Assembly (NCBI GenBank): GCA_964490975.1
Contig: CAZBEQ010000014.1
Location: 1-64,000 of the forward strand
DNA: 64,000 nucleotides
From: DTU013 sp964490975
GTDB lineage: Bacteria; Bacillota; Clostridia; Acetivibrionales; DTU013
Direction of reading: 5' to 3'
The position numbers were made by a program, and so were the translations under genes. Of the stretch, positions 33,197 to 42,689 are shown one piece after another. Position 1 is the first letter of the stretch; the number at the start of each line of letters is the position of its first letter. The notes under the pieces are model-generated. The model ran no database searches and was not told where the DNA came from. It saw nothing but the letters and a program-made list of their open reading frames with translations.

Positions 33197-34294
33197 ATGG
33201 ATAGTGAAGTTAAATATTGGGTTTGGTTGAGTATGCTAACGGAGGTTTCACCAAGAAGAAAGCATATTTTGCTGGAGTATTTCAAGGATCCGGCATATAT
33301 CTGGGAAGCCGGTGAAGCAGAGCTAAAGGCGTCAGGCCTTTGTACTCCGAAGGTGATTCACAGTCTCACAGACAGTGATACGAGAAAAAGTACTACTGCT
33401 GCAATTGAACAGATAAAAAAGTGTGATGCAAATATTGTAACACACAATGATCAGGCTTATCCATCAGCACTTAGAGCAATAGCTGATCCGCCGGTTGTAC
33501 TGTATTGCAGGGGAAGGCTCCAAAAAGATGAAGTATGCGTTGCTGTTGTAGGCTCAAGGAGAGCTACATGGTATGGTCTGGATATGGCAAAACGCTTGTC
33601 GCGGGAGCTTGCCGGATATGGAGTGACTGTTGTCAGCGGAATGGCCAGGGGTGTGGACTCAAAGGCGCATCTTGGAGCTTTGGAAGGTGGCGGAAGGACG
33701 ATAGCTATTCTTGGCTGCGGTGTCGACATAGCATATCCGCCCGAAAACCGTGATCTGATGAAACAGATCATATGCAGCGGAGCCGTGATATCGGAATACC
33801 CTCCGGGTACCAAGCCGATCCCTTACAATTTCCCTGCAAGGAACCGCATAATAAGCGGTCTTTCAAGGGGAGTAACTATAGTAGAGGCGAGTGATAAGAG
33901 CGGTTCACTGATAACGGCGGATTTTGCGCTGGAACAGGGACGAGATGTCTTTTCTGTACCCGGAAACATAAATTCTATAAACAGCACAGGTACCAACAGA
34001 CTGATACAGGAAGGTGCAAAAATTGTAACTCGTGTGGAAGACATAATTGAAGAATTAAATTTAAATACTAAGACAGAAAATATAAATAATGCGGGGAGAA
34101 AGTTTAGAGGTTTAGATCTGAACGGTGATGAAAAATCTATAGCGCAGAGGCTTATATGCGGTCCGGTCCATATAGATGCTATTGTAAGGGATTGCGGGCT
34201 GAGTATACAGATTGCTTCATCCATCCTTGTGATGCTTGAGCTAAGTGGTTTTGTTGAACAGCTGCCAGGAAAATTCTACAAATTAGTAGATTAA
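33197..34294 (+). CDS. dprA: DNA-processing protein DprA
   Basis: Loads RecA on incoming single-stranded DNA during transformation. An N-terminal SAM-like helical domain (to about residue 90), then the Rossmann-like core with VGSRRATWYG, SGMARGVDSKAH and GCGVDIAYPPENRDL, and a C-terminal winged-helix-like segment (CGPVHIDAIVRDCGLS). Length of 365 aa is normal. The ATG at 33197 follows GAGGAAG and lies 25 bp after yifB. Confidence 0.93.
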   Translation: MDSEVKYWVWLSMLTEVSPRRKHILLEYFKDPAYIWEAGEAELKASGLCTPKVIHSLTDSDTRKSTTAAIEQIKKCDANIVTHNDQAYPSALRAIADPPVVLYCRGRLQKDEVCVAVVGSRRATWYGLDMAKRLSRELAGYGVTVVSGMARGVDSKAHLGALEGGGRTIAILGCGVDIAYPPENRDLMKQIICSGAVISEYPPGTKPIPYNFPARNRIISGLSRGVTIVEASDKSGSLITADFALEQGRDVFSVPGNINSINSTGTNRLIQEGAKIVTRVEDIIEELNLNTKTENINNAGRKFRGLDLNGDEKSIAQRLICGPVHIDAIVRDCGLSIQIASSILVMLELSGFVEQLPGKFYKLVD

Positions 34295-34380
34295 AAGAAA
34301 AACATATAGTAGATTTTAATAAAAAATGTGGTAATATATGATTTGTACTTACTATCCGGATTACCTGCAAGGAGGAACTA

Positions 34381-36471
34381 ATGGCAAATAACCTTGTTAT
34401 AGTTGAATCGCCTGCAAAGGCAAATACAATAGGAAAGTTTCTCGGAAAGGATTATAAGATCGTAGCTTCGGTCGGCCATGTGAGGGATCTGCCCAAAAGC
34501 CAGATAGGTGTTGACATCGAAAACGGTTTTGAACCCAAGTATATCACTATACGCGGCAAGGGTGATGTTATCAGTAAACTTAAAAAGGAAGCAAAGACTG
34601 CGGACAAGGTATATCTCGCAACTGACCCTGACCGTGAGGGTGAAGCCATTTCATGGCATTTGGCAAATCTTTTGAATATTGATGAGAAGGAAAAGTGCAG
34701 GATAACTTTTAATGAAATAACAAAAAATGCAGTTAAAAATGCCATAAAATCACCAAGAAAGATCGATATGGATCTGGTAGATGCCCAGCAGGCAAGACGG
34801 GTATTGGACAGGATAGTAGGCTATAAAATAAGCCCCATCCTATGGAAAAAGATCAGAAAGGGCTTGAGCGCAGGACGTGTGCAATCGGTCGCGGCACGTC
34901 TCATATGTGACAGAGAAGAAGAGATAGAAGGATTTGAACAGGAAGAGTATTGGACGATCACAGCCAATCTTCAGAAGAAAAAATCCGGACCTTCTTTTGA
35001 TGCCAGGTTTTTTGGAAGGATCGATGAAAAAATGGAGCTGAAGAACAAGGAGCAGGTGGATAAAATACTCAAGCAGCTCAAGGGTAAAGACTATATCGTT
35101 ACTAAGGTAAAAAACGGAGAAAAGAAGAAAACACCGCCGCCGCCTTTCACTACCAGTACGATGCAGCAGGAAGCATCAAGAAAGCTCGGCTTCCCTACAA
35201 AGAAAACAATGATAATAGCACAGCAGCTATATGAAGGAATATCGGTAAAAGGGCATGGCTCTGTCGGTCTGGTCACATATATACGTACCGATTCTGTCAG
35301 GATTTCAGCGGAGGCGCAGCAGGAAGCAAAAAGATACATTGGTGAAAAATTTGGTGAAAAATATCTACCTGAGGAAACGAGGACATACAAAAACAAGTCT
35401 GCTTCACAGGATGCGCATGAAGCGATAAGGCCCACCTATGTAGATATGGAGCCCGATACTATAAAGGAATCCCTGACAAATGAGCAATACAAGCTATATA
35501 AACTCATATGGTCAAGATTTTTGTCCAGCCAGATGTCATCAGCTGTGTACGATACAGTTGCGGCGGAAATAACGGCAGGTGATCTGCTGTTCAAGGCCAA
35601 TGGTTCCAAACTCAGGTTCAAGGGTTATGTAGCGATATACACCGAGGGCATGGATGAAGAAACAGAGGATGGAGATACAACAATACCTGAATTGATCCAG
35701 GACGAGCAGCTGCAGCTGAAAAAGCTCGAGGATAAACAGCATTTTACACAGCCGCCGTTAAGATATACTGAAGCGACTCTTGTCAAAACGCTTGAAGAAA
35801 AAGGTATCGGAAGGCCAAGTACCTATGCTCCAATAATAACGACAATACTAGCCAGGGGTTATATCGACAAGGAAAAGAAATTCCTCAAGCCTACCGAGCT
35901 TGGTATTATAGTCAATGATTTGATGAAAAATAATTTTACCGATATCGTTGATGTCCAGTTCACTGCGCAGATGGAAAGAAAGCTGGATGAGGTTGAAGAA
36001 GGTACAAAGAAGTGGGCAGATCTGATGAAGGACTTTTACGGGCCATTTGCCTCCACACTAAAGGAGGCTGAATCGAAGATCGGCCATATTGAAATACGTG
36101 ATGAAGAGACAGATATCAAATGTGAAAAATGTGGCAGGAACATGGTCATAAAAATCGGACGTTTTGGAAAATTCCTTGCATGCCCCGGTTTCCCCGAGTG
36201 CAGGAATGCAAGGCCGATACTGGAAGAAGCCGGTGTCAACTGCCCTGAGTGCGGCAGCAAGGTGCTTGTAAAAAAGACAAGAAAGGGAAGAAAGTATCTT
36301 GGGTGCGAAAAAAATCCGGAGTGCAGCTTCATGACATGGGATATGCCGTCCGGAGAAAATTGCCCCGAATGTGGTAACTTCCTGGTCAAAAAGTATAACG
36401 GCAAAAAAGTATCGTTGAAGTGCAGCAGCAGTAAATGCAGCTTTGTGAAGGAAGCGGCTAAAGAACAATAA
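34381..36471 (+). CDS. topA: DNA topoisomerase I
   Basis: Type IA topoisomerase that relaxes negative supercoils. TOPRIM domain at residues 1-115 (VIVESPAKANTI, TDPDREGEA), catalytic Tyr300 in VTYIRTDSVR, and three C-terminal C4 zinc fingers (CEKCG...CPGFPEC, CPECG...CEKNPEC, CPECG...CSSSKC). Length of 696 aa is typical of Firmicutes. Strong AAGGAGG site before the ATG. Precedes trmFO as in Bacillus. Confidence 0.96.
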   Translation: MANNLVIVESPAKANTIGKFLGKDYKIVASVGHVRDLPKSQIGVDIENGFEPKYITIRGKGDVISKLKKEAKTADKVYLATDPDREGEAISWHLANLLNIDEKEKCRITFNEITKNAVKNAIKSPRKIDMDLVDAQQARRVLDRIVGYKISPILWKKIRKGLSAGRVQSVAARLICDREEEIEGFEQEEYWTITANLQKKKSGPSFDARFFGRIDEKMELKNKEQVDKILKQLKGKDYIVTKVKNGEKKKTPPPPFTTSTMQQEASRKLGFPTKKTMIIAQQLYEGISVKGHGSVGLVTYIRTDSVRISAEAQQEAKRYIGEKFGEKYLPEETRTYKNKSASQDAHEAIRPTYVDMEPDTIKESLTNEQYKLYKLIWSRFLSSQMSSAVYDTVAAEITAGDLLFKANGSKLRFKGYVAIYTEGMDEETEDGDTTIPELIQDEQLQLKKLEDKQHFTQPPLRYTEATLVKTLEEKGIGRPSTYAPIITTILARGYIDKEKKFLKPTELGIIVNDLMKNNFTDIVDVQFTAQMERKLDEVEEGTKKWADLMKDFYGPFASTLKEAESKIGHIEIRDEETDIKCEKCGRNMVIKIGRFGKFLACPGFPECRNARPILEEAGVNCPECGSKVLVKKTRKGRKYLGCEKNPECSFMTWDMPSGENCPECGNFLVKKYNGKKVSLKCSSSKCSFVKEAAKEQ

Positions 36472-36491
36472 TTCCGGGAGGGTATCCTATA

Positions 36492-37799
36492 TTGGAAAAT
36501 CAATACATCAATGTAATAGGCGCAGGGCTTGCGGGCAGCGAAGCTGTCTGGCAGGCGGCAAAAAGAGGATTGAAGGTCAGATTGTACGAGATGAAGCCAC
36601 ACAAAAGGTCTGCTGCTCATAGCCTTGATACTTTTGCTGAATTGGTTTGCAGCAATTCTCTTCGCTCTGACCGGCTTGAAAACGCCGTAGGTCTGCTGAA
36701 GGAAGAAATGCGCCGAATGGATTCATTGATAATGCGATGCGCGGATGCAGCCAGAATTCCGGCAGGTGGCGCCCTTGCGGTTGACAGGGATGGATTTTCC
36801 GCTTCTATAACAGAGATACTCACTAACCACCCTAACATTACTGTGTATAGAGAGGAAGTAACGGAGCCGCCCAAGGACGGTATTACGATAATTGCTACGG
36901 GACCTTTGACCTCTGATGCTCTTGCTGATTATATTATTTCGGTTACAGACCGTGAGAGCCTTTATTTTTATGATGCTGCAGCTCCAATTGTCACTCGCGA
37001 ATCCATTGACATGACAAAGGCTTTCAAAGCTTCGCGTTATGGCAAGGGTACAGATGATTATATCAATTGTCCAATGGACAAGGCTCAGTACGACATATTC
37101 TATAATGAACTTGTGAAAGCAGAAACCGTCCCTCTGCGTACATTTGAAAAAACAATACTGTTCAGCGGCTGCATGCCTGTTGAAAGTATGGCCATGAATG
37201 GATATGACACACTTCGTTTTGGACCTCTAAAGCCGGTAGGAATAATCGATCCCGCAACCGGGACTGAGCCATATGCAGTTGTACAGCTGCGCCAGGACAA
37301 TACGGCAGGCACACTGTACAATATTGTAGGGTTTCAGACTCACCTGCGTTGGCCTGAACAGAAAAGAGTTTTCGGTCTGATACCAGGTCTTGAAAATGCA
37401 GAGTTTGTCAGGTATGGTGTGATGCACCGCAATACTTATATAAACTCTCCGGGTGTACTTGATGCTACATACAGGATGATCTCGAGACCCAACCTGTATT
37501 TTGCAGGGCAGATCACAGGTGTGGAAGGGTATGTGGAGTCCGCGTCCTCCGGTCTTGTTGCGGGCATCAACGCAGCATTGCAGTGTATGGGCAAAGAGAG
37601 GCTCATCTTCTCTGAGGAGACTGCGATTGGTTCTTTGGCGGCTTATATATCAAGCAATTCTACAGGAAAGCTTCAGCCGATGAATGCCAGCTTTGGTCTT
37701 ATTAAAACTCCTTGTCAAAGGTTTAAAGGCAAAAAGGAAAAATATCAAATCATGGCGGATATTTCTCTAGCGAAGATTGAAAGTCTTAAAGATTTCTAA
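36492..37799 (+). CDS. trmFO: tRNA m5U54 methyltransferase TrmFO
   Basis: FAD- and methylene-tetrahydrofolate-dependent enzyme making 5-methyluridine at tRNA position 54. N-terminal dinucleotide-binding motif VIGAGLAGSEAVWQA, LVCSNSLRSD, the central MPVESMAMNG segment with nearby Cys (FSGCMPVE), and the C-terminal GQITGVEGYVESASSGL. Length of 435 aa is normal. Start is TTG after GGGAGGG. In Bacillus codV-clpQY-codY follow; here flagellar genes follow directly. Confidence 0.95.
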   Translation: MENQYINVIGAGLAGSEAVWQAAKRGLKVRLYEMKPHKRSAAHSLDTFAELVCSNSLRSDRLENAVGLLKEEMRRMDSLIMRCADAARIPAGGALAVDRDGFSASITEILTNHPNITVYREEVTEPPKDGITIIATGPLTSDALADYIISVTDRESLYFYDAAAPIVTRESIDMTKAFKASRYGKGTDDYINCPMDKAQYDIFYNELVKAETVPLRTFEKTILFSGCMPVESMAMNGYDTLRFGPLKPVGIIDPATGTEPYAVVQLRQDNTAGTLYNIVGFQTHLRWPEQKRVFGLIPGLENAEFVRYGVMHRNTYINSPGVLDATYRMISRPNLYFAGQITGVEGYVESASSGLVAGINAALQCMGKERLIFSEETAIGSLAAYISSNSTGKLQPMNASFGLIKTPCQRFKGKKEKYQIMADISLAKIESLKDF

Positions 37800-37854
37800 A
37801 ATTCGCGGCCACGATTATAAATATTTCATACAGATTACAATTTCCTACAATATG

Positions 37855-37883
37855 TTGACTTAACCGACTGAAAGCCACATTAT
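37855..37883 (+). promoter_or_regulatory. candidate sigma-A promoter of the flagellar operon
   Basis: TTGACT and CATTAT separated by 17 bp, about 165 bp upstream of flgB. No sigma-D motif (TAAA-N15-GCCGATAT) was found in the spacer. An AT-rich inverted repeat TGCTAA/TTAGCA (37908-37927) lies just downstream and could be an operator. Confidence 0.4.
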
Positions 37884-38049
37884 GTTGTTGTAATTATCAA
37901 CTTATTATGCTAAAATTTTAATTAGCAATGTGGATTATTAGGTTTGCGCATATATTTATTCCATGATATTACTAAAGGGAAAGAGTATATTGTGTCGAAA
38001 TATATACTGAATATTTATCGGCAGTATACTTGCAAAGGAGACGGTCTGA

Positions 38050-38457
38050 ATGTTTGATAAACTGACAAACCATCTACAGCTGCGTGAAAAAGCGCTCGAT
38101 GCGGCTTGGCTGCGCAATGAAGTGATTGCACAGAATATAGCGAATGTTGATACGCCGGGCTATAAGAGATCAACGGTATCATTTGAGGAGTATCTGGATA
38201 GCGCATCTAAAAAGAGCGGCTTCAATGGAAACACAACAAACAGCAAACACATAAATTTCGGTAATAGCAATGATAATGCAAAAATTAAAATTACCAAGGA
38301 TAACAAAAATTTAAGTACACGGCTAGACGAAAATAATGTTGATGTAGAAACAGAGATGGCTTCTCTTGCGAAAAATGACATACGATATAATGCACTGGTA
38401 CAAAGCATAAGCGGTAGCTATCAAAGGATAATGAACGTGATAAAGGAAGGGAAGTGA
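38050..38457 (+). CDS. flgB: flagellar basal-body rod protein FlgB
   Basis: Proximal rod subunit, 135 aa, exported by the flagellar type III system without a cleaved signal. Contains the rod/hook family N-terminal motif QNIANVDTPGYKR and a C-terminal helix (EMASLAKNDIRYNALVQSIS). GGAGACGG precedes the ATG. First gene of the operon. Confidence 0.95.
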   Translation: MFDKLTNHLQLREKALDAAWLRNEVIAQNIANVDTPGYKRSTVSFEEYLDSASKKSGFNGNTTNSKHINFGNSNDNAKIKITKDNKNLSTRLDENNVDVETEMASLAKNDIRYNALVQSISGSYQRIMNVIKEGK

Positions 38458-38463
38458 CGATAG

Positions 38464-38907
38464 ATGAGTTATTTTGGTGCACTTGATATAGGAGCATCGG
38501 CGCTTACTGCACAAAGACTCCGCATGGATACCATTTCCCAGAATATAGCCAATGCGAACACTACAAGGACAGAGGATGGCACTCCGTACAGAAGAAAGCT
38601 TGTAGTTTTTGAAGAAAGTTCTCAGGGCATACCTTTTTCGGAGTATCTTTCGGCAAGCAGCCGGGAGAGGTATCTGGCAAAAGGGGTAAAGGTATCAAGA
38701 ATCGTCGAGGATACAAGTCCTCTTAAAAGAGTATATGATCCCGGAAACCCTGACGCTGATGAAGAAGGATATGTTCAGATGCCAAATGTTGATGTAGTGA
38801 CTGAAATGGTCAATATGATATCAGCAACAAGGGCTTATGAAGCAAATGTCACTTCTATAAACACGACAAAAAGCATGGCAATGAAAGCTCTTGATATAGG
38901 CAGATAA
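38464..38907 (+). CDS. flgC: flagellar basal-body rod protein FlgC
   Basis: Proximal rod subunit, 147 aa. The N-terminal signature RLRMDTISQNIANANTTRT and the C-terminal VNMISATRAYEANVTSINTTKSM are those of FlgC. It lies 6 bp after flgB and 18 bp before fliE. Confidence 0.95.
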   Translation: MSYFGALDIGASALTAQRLRMDTISQNIANANTTRTEDGTPYRRKLVVFEESSQGIPFSEYLSASSRERYLAKGVKVSRIVEDTSPLKRVYDPGNPDADEEGYVQMPNVDVVTEMVNMISATRAYEANVTSINTTKSMAMKALDIGR

Positions 38908-38925
38908 TAAAAGGTGGTGTAGATA

Positions 38926-39237
38926 ATGGCGATCGACAAGATCGGCACGACCGGTTCGCTGGCGCCAACACGCTCCATATTTGAGACTAAGGCAGGCGAA
39001 GCCGCAGAAAGCGTAACTGTTCCGTTTTCCGATTATTTCAAGCAGGCTCTCGATAATACAAACAGCCTGCTGATCAGTGCACAGAATCTTGCTGACGATT
39101 TTGCAGCCGGCAAGACAGATAATATACACCAGGTGGTTTTGGCCGCTGAGAAGGCAGATGTAGCGCTGCAGTTCACATTACAGATCAGGAACAAGATAAT
39201 GGATGCATACAGTGAAATTATGAGGATGCAGATATAA
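38926..39237 (+). CDS. fliE: flagellar hook-basal body complex protein FliE
   Basis: Adaptor between MS ring and rod, 103 aa. The C-terminal half with LAAEKADVALQFTLQIRNKIMDAYSEIMRMQI-type sequence (IHQVVLAAEKADVALQF, RNKIMDAY) is diagnostic. AAAGGTGG precedes the ATG. Confidence 0.93.
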   Translation: MAIDKIGTTGSLAPTRSIFETKAGEAAESVTVPFSDYFKQALDNTNSLLISAQNLADDFAAGKTDNIHQVVLAAEKADVALQFTLQIRNKIMDAYSEIMRMQI

Positions 39238-39294
39238 CGAAGTGTAATAAAAGAAGTCTACAAAGGATGAATACTGTTACAGGGTGGTGAAACC

Positions 39295-40875
39295 ATGCCG
39301 GATTTCATAAAAAAGTATCTTGATCAGTTGAAAGAGTTTTGGGGAAGTCTTGAAAAATCTCAAAAGACACGTCTATATATTACTTCTGCTATAGTTGTAG
39401 TTGCAATAACCATATCCATTTTTCTGCTGACAAGGCCTCAACGGGTCGTTCTTTTTACTAATTCCGACCAGAAGCAGGTCGGCGAAATGATAACGATCCT
39501 CAATGAAAACGGTATCTGGAATACTGCCGATAATAATGGTACCAGTATTGTTATAGACAAAAAAGACAATAATAATGCGCAAATCATTCTTGCACAGGCT
39601 GGCTACCCAAGAGAAGGATTTACCTTTGAAGACGCTATATCGAGCATCGGATTTACTACTACTCAACAGGATAAGGAGCATATTTGGGAGCATCAGAAGA
39701 AATCCGATCTGAAAGCAAAGCTTGAAATGCTTGATAATATTGATGAAGCTGCGGTAACGCTTGCGCAGCCTGAATCTTCCATATTTCAAAATGCAAACTC
39801 TGATGCACCCAGACCAACTGCATATGTAATGGTCAGACCAAACAAGCAGCTTACAACAGCCCAGGTTGAAGGCATAGTGATGCTTGTATCCAGAAGTGTT
39901 GAAAATCTTGATCCCAACGATGTTACAGTAGTAGATAATAACAGCAATATTCTCAATCTCACATCAGGAGACGATTCGATAAGTGCAGCCAACAGCCAGG
40001 AGGAACTCAGAAAAAAGAGGGAAAATGAACTGGAGCAAAAGGTTCTTGATTATTTCAGCGGCGGTCAATTTGACAATTTTGACACGCTAAGGGTCGTAGC
40101 AAATGTGACATTGGATTTTGATAAGGAGAAATCACAAATCAAGACGATAACCAACCCTGATGGGATGGAGGGAGGAGCTGTTATCAGCAGCAACAAAAGC
40201 GAGGAGATCGTAAAAAACGGTACTGAAGGCGGAGAACCAGGCGTCGGTACCAACCCTGGAGAAACTAATGCAACCTCGTATCAAACCGGAAGCGATTCCG
40301 GATCTGATTATTCCAATGTCCAGGAAGAAGTAAACTATGGGTATGATGAGAAAATCAGCGAGCTTGAAAAAGCAACCGGAAAATTGATTGCCAGTGAGTC
40401 CGGTCTTGCTATCTCGCTTTGGTATGGTAATAAGGTAACTGATGATTCGAGGCTCGGGGAAGATTTTATTACGGAAATAAAATCTGCAGCCAGCACTGCA
40501 ACAGGGATACCTGTTAAAAACATATCAGTGAATAAACTGAAACTTGCACCACAGGAAGTCATTGAAGAGACAACAACTGAAAGATTGCAGCAGCTGATTA
40601 ACGATTACGGTTTGTTTGCGCTAATGCTGCTTCTTATAGTAGGTATGCTGATCGTAGGTCTGCCACGTAAAAGGAACAGGTCTCAGGATCCCGTTGCGGT
40701 GTCTGCGGCAGGAGGTCCTAAATTTGTAATACCAGAACACGATGAGCCATTACCTGAAATTGAGATGGAGGAAAGATCAGAAATTAAAAAGCAAATAGAC
40801 AAGTTTGTTAAACAGAAGCCTGACTCTGTTGCGCAGCTTTTGAGAAATTGGTTATCTGATGATTGGGACGGTTAA
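39295..40875 (+). CDS. fliF: flagellar MS-ring protein FliF
   Basis: MS-ring scaffold of the basal body, 526 aa. Two transmembrane helices frame the periplasmic-side ring-building domains: one near residues 28-46 and one near 445-460 (LFALMLLLIVGML). The YscJ-like domain (ALAQAGYPREGF) and a low-complexity Gly/Ser/Asp-rich segment (about 320-345) lie between, and the C-terminal tail ending in LRNWLSDDWDG binds FliG. GGGTGG precedes the ATG. Confidence 0.95.
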   Translation: MPDFIKKYLDQLKEFWGSLEKSQKTRLYITSAIVVVAITISIFLLTRPQRVVLFTNSDQKQVGEMITILNENGIWNTADNNGTSIVIDKKDNNNAQIILAQAGYPREGFTFEDAISSIGFTTTQQDKEHIWEHQKKSDLKAKLEMLDNIDEAAVTLAQPESSIFQNANSDAPRPTAYVMVRPNKQLTTAQVEGIVMLVSRSVENLDPNDVTVVDNNSNILNLTSGDDSISAANSQEELRKKRENELEQKVLDYFSGGQFDNFDTLRVVANVTLDFDKEKSQIKTITNPDGMEGGAVISSNKSEEIVKNGTEGGEPGVGTNPGETNATSYQTGSDSGSDYSNVQEEVNYGYDEKISELEKATGKLIASESGLAISLWYGNKVTDDSRLGEDFITEIKSAASTATGIPVKNISVNKLKLAPQEVIEETTTERLQQLINDYGLFALMLLLIVGMLIVGLPRKRNRSQDPVAVSAAGGPKFVIPEHDEPLPEIEMEERSEIKKQIDKFVKQKPDSVAQLLRNWLSDDWDG

Positions 40876-40902
40876 TGCTTGTGAATGGAGAGGTTTACCG
40901 AT

Positions 40903-41925
40903 ATGGCGAGGTCATCTGGTGGAAAATCTGATAGATCCGGCCGCGAAAAGGCGGCGATGCTGCTAATATCTCTCGGCCCTGAAAAATCAGCAGAGATTTT
41001 CAAGCACCTAAAGGAAGAGGAGATAGAGCAGCTTACTCTTGAAATAGCTAATATTAGAACAGTCTCCCCTGAGGAAAAAGAGAGGGTCATGGAGGAGTTC
41101 TATCAAATATGCCTTGCCCAGGAATACATTGCCGAGGGCGGTATCGGTTATGCCAAGGAGATCCTTGAGAAAGCTCTTGGTACGCAGAAAGCGTTGGATG
41201 TAATCAATAAGCTGACAGTTTCTCTTCAGGTAAGGCCTTTTGAGTTTGTACGAAAGGCTGATCCGGCACAGCTCCTGAACTTTATACAAAAGGAGCATCC
41301 ACAGACTATCGCGTTGATACTTGCTTATCTTAAGCCCCAGCAGGCATCGGTCGTACTGGCGGCGCTTCCTCAGGACAAGCAGGCTGATGTTGCAAGGCGT
41401 ATTGCTGTTATGGACAGGACATCTCCTGAAGTTATTAAGGAGGTTGAGCGTATTCTGGAAAAAAATCTGTCATCGCTTGTTACAGAAGATTTCACTGCAG
41501 CGGGCGGTGTACAGGCAATTGTCAATATACTCAATACAGTAGACAGAGGTACAGAGAAGTATATCATGGAAACGCTGGAAATAGAAGATACGGACCTTGC
41601 AGAAGAGATAAGGAAGAGAATGTTCGTATTCGAGGATATCCTTTCACTGGACAACCGTTCTATACAGAGGTTCCTGCGCGATGTTGAAAACAACCAGCTT
41701 GCAATAGCACTCAAGGGTGCCACCGAGGAAGTTCAGAAGGTGATCTTCTCTAATATGTCAAAGAGGCTTTCGGAAATGATCCGGGAGGATATAGAATTTA
41801 TGGGCCCTGTAAGGCTTAAGGATGTTGAGGAGGCTCAGCAGAAGATAGTCAATATTATCAGAAAGCTTGAGGATGCAGGTGAGATCGTCATTTCCAGGGG
41901 CGGAGGCGATGAAATAATTGTATAA
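40903..41925 (+). CDS. fliG: flagellar motor switch protein FliG
   Basis: C-ring protein that contacts the stator and transmits torque, 340 aa. N-terminal FliF-binding domain (GREKAAMLLISLGPEKSAEIFKHL), the EHPQTIALILAYL middle domain and the charged C-terminal torque helix (RSIQRFLRDVENNQLAIALKG). The ATG at 40903 follows GGAGAGG at a reasonable distance; an ATG at 40885 overlaps that site. Confidence 0.95.
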   Translation: MARSSGGKSDRSGREKAAMLLISLGPEKSAEIFKHLKEEEIEQLTLEIANIRTVSPEEKERVMEEFYQICLAQEYIAEGGIGYAKEILEKALGTQKALDVINKLTVSLQVRPFEFVRKADPAQLLNFIQKEHPQTIALILAYLKPQQASVVLAALPQDKQADVARRIAVMDRTSPEVIKEVERILEKNLSSLVTEDFTAAGGVQAIVNILNTVDRGTEKYIMETLEIEDTDLAEEIRKRMFVFEDILSLDNRSIQRFLRDVENNQLAIALKGATEEVQKVIFSNMSKRLSEMIREDIEFMGPVRLKDVEEAQQKIVNIIRKLEDAGEIVISRGGGDEIIV

Positions 41926-42670
41926 CCGGGTATTTAAAAACGATCAGGTGACATATGGAAGACCATATCAGATAAAGATGCCGGTCGTTTCACATAATTT
42001 CGCAGATATGGATGATGAAACGGATGCAGAAGAATATGTTCAGAATTCTACTGTAAATTCTGAGCAGCTTCTCGAAAAGGCACGGCATAAATGTGACACG
42101 CTAATAAAGGAAGCGGAAATAGAGGCTGAGAGACTGCTGGAACAGGCACGTTTGAAAGCAGAAAAGGAAGCTGCGGATATTGCCGAGGAGGCATGGCAGA
42201 GAGGTTACGCAGAAGGAATGGAAGCCGCGGCTGAACAAAACAGGTCAATTCTTGAAGAAGCTGAAGGTATAAGGCAAAATGCAGCCGAGGAATATGATAA
42301 TATAATTGCCGGAATGGAAGAGGATATACTGGAGCTTGTTATAAAGGTGGCAAGAAAGGCTGTAGCAGGAGAACTGTCAGCAAACAGGGATGTTATTCTT
42401 CAATTGGTAAGCAGTGCTCTATCTGAGTGTTCAAATAAAAATGGAGCAGTAGTGAAGGTTTCTACTGCAGACAGCGAGTATCTTACGGAAAACAGGGAAC
42501 GTCTTGCAGCTGTTGCCGAGGGTGCAGCCGGATTAGAAATAAAACCTGACAGTACCATGAAAACAGGTGACTGTATTATCGAAACGCCTCTTGGAAGCAT
42601 CGATGCCGGAGCGGGAACAAGGCTGGCAAAAATGGAGGAGGCAATGAGAGAGGAATTCAAAGGCATATGA
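41918..42670 (+). CDS. fliH: flagellar assembly protein FliH
   Basis: Regulator of the FliI export ATPase, 250 aa. Begins NRVFKNDQVTYGRPYQIKMP as in clostridial FliH, then a long Glu/Ala-rich coiled coil (about 48-115) and a C-terminal FliH/YscL domain (DILELVIKVARKAVAGEL). Start is a TTG that overlaps the fliG stop; the coupling and spacing from GGAGG support it, though a later start cannot be excluded. Confidence 0.87.
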   Translation: MYNRVFKNDQVTYGRPYQIKMPVVSHNFADMDDETDAEEYVQNSTVNSEQLLEKARHKCDTLIKEAEIEAERLLEQARLKAEKEAADIAEEAWQRGYAEGMEAAAEQNRSILEEAEGIRQNAAEEYDNIIAGMEEDILELVIKVARKAVAGELSANRDVILQLVSSALSECSNKNGAVVKVSTADSEYLTENRERLAAVAEGAAGLEIKPDSTMKTGDCIIETPLGSIDAGAGTRLAKMEEAMREEFKGI

Positions 42671-42689
42671 TCCCGGGGAGGGTTTAGCA

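Noticed and set aside
36036..36620. A 194-codon minus-strand frame across the topA-trmFO junction
   Set aside because: Antisense to the topA zinc fingers and trmFO start; no motif or start signal.
37800..38049. c-di-GMP riboswitch or sigma-D promoter upstream of flgB
   Set aside because: The conserved riboswitch core segments and the TAAA-N15-GCCGATAT pattern were not found.
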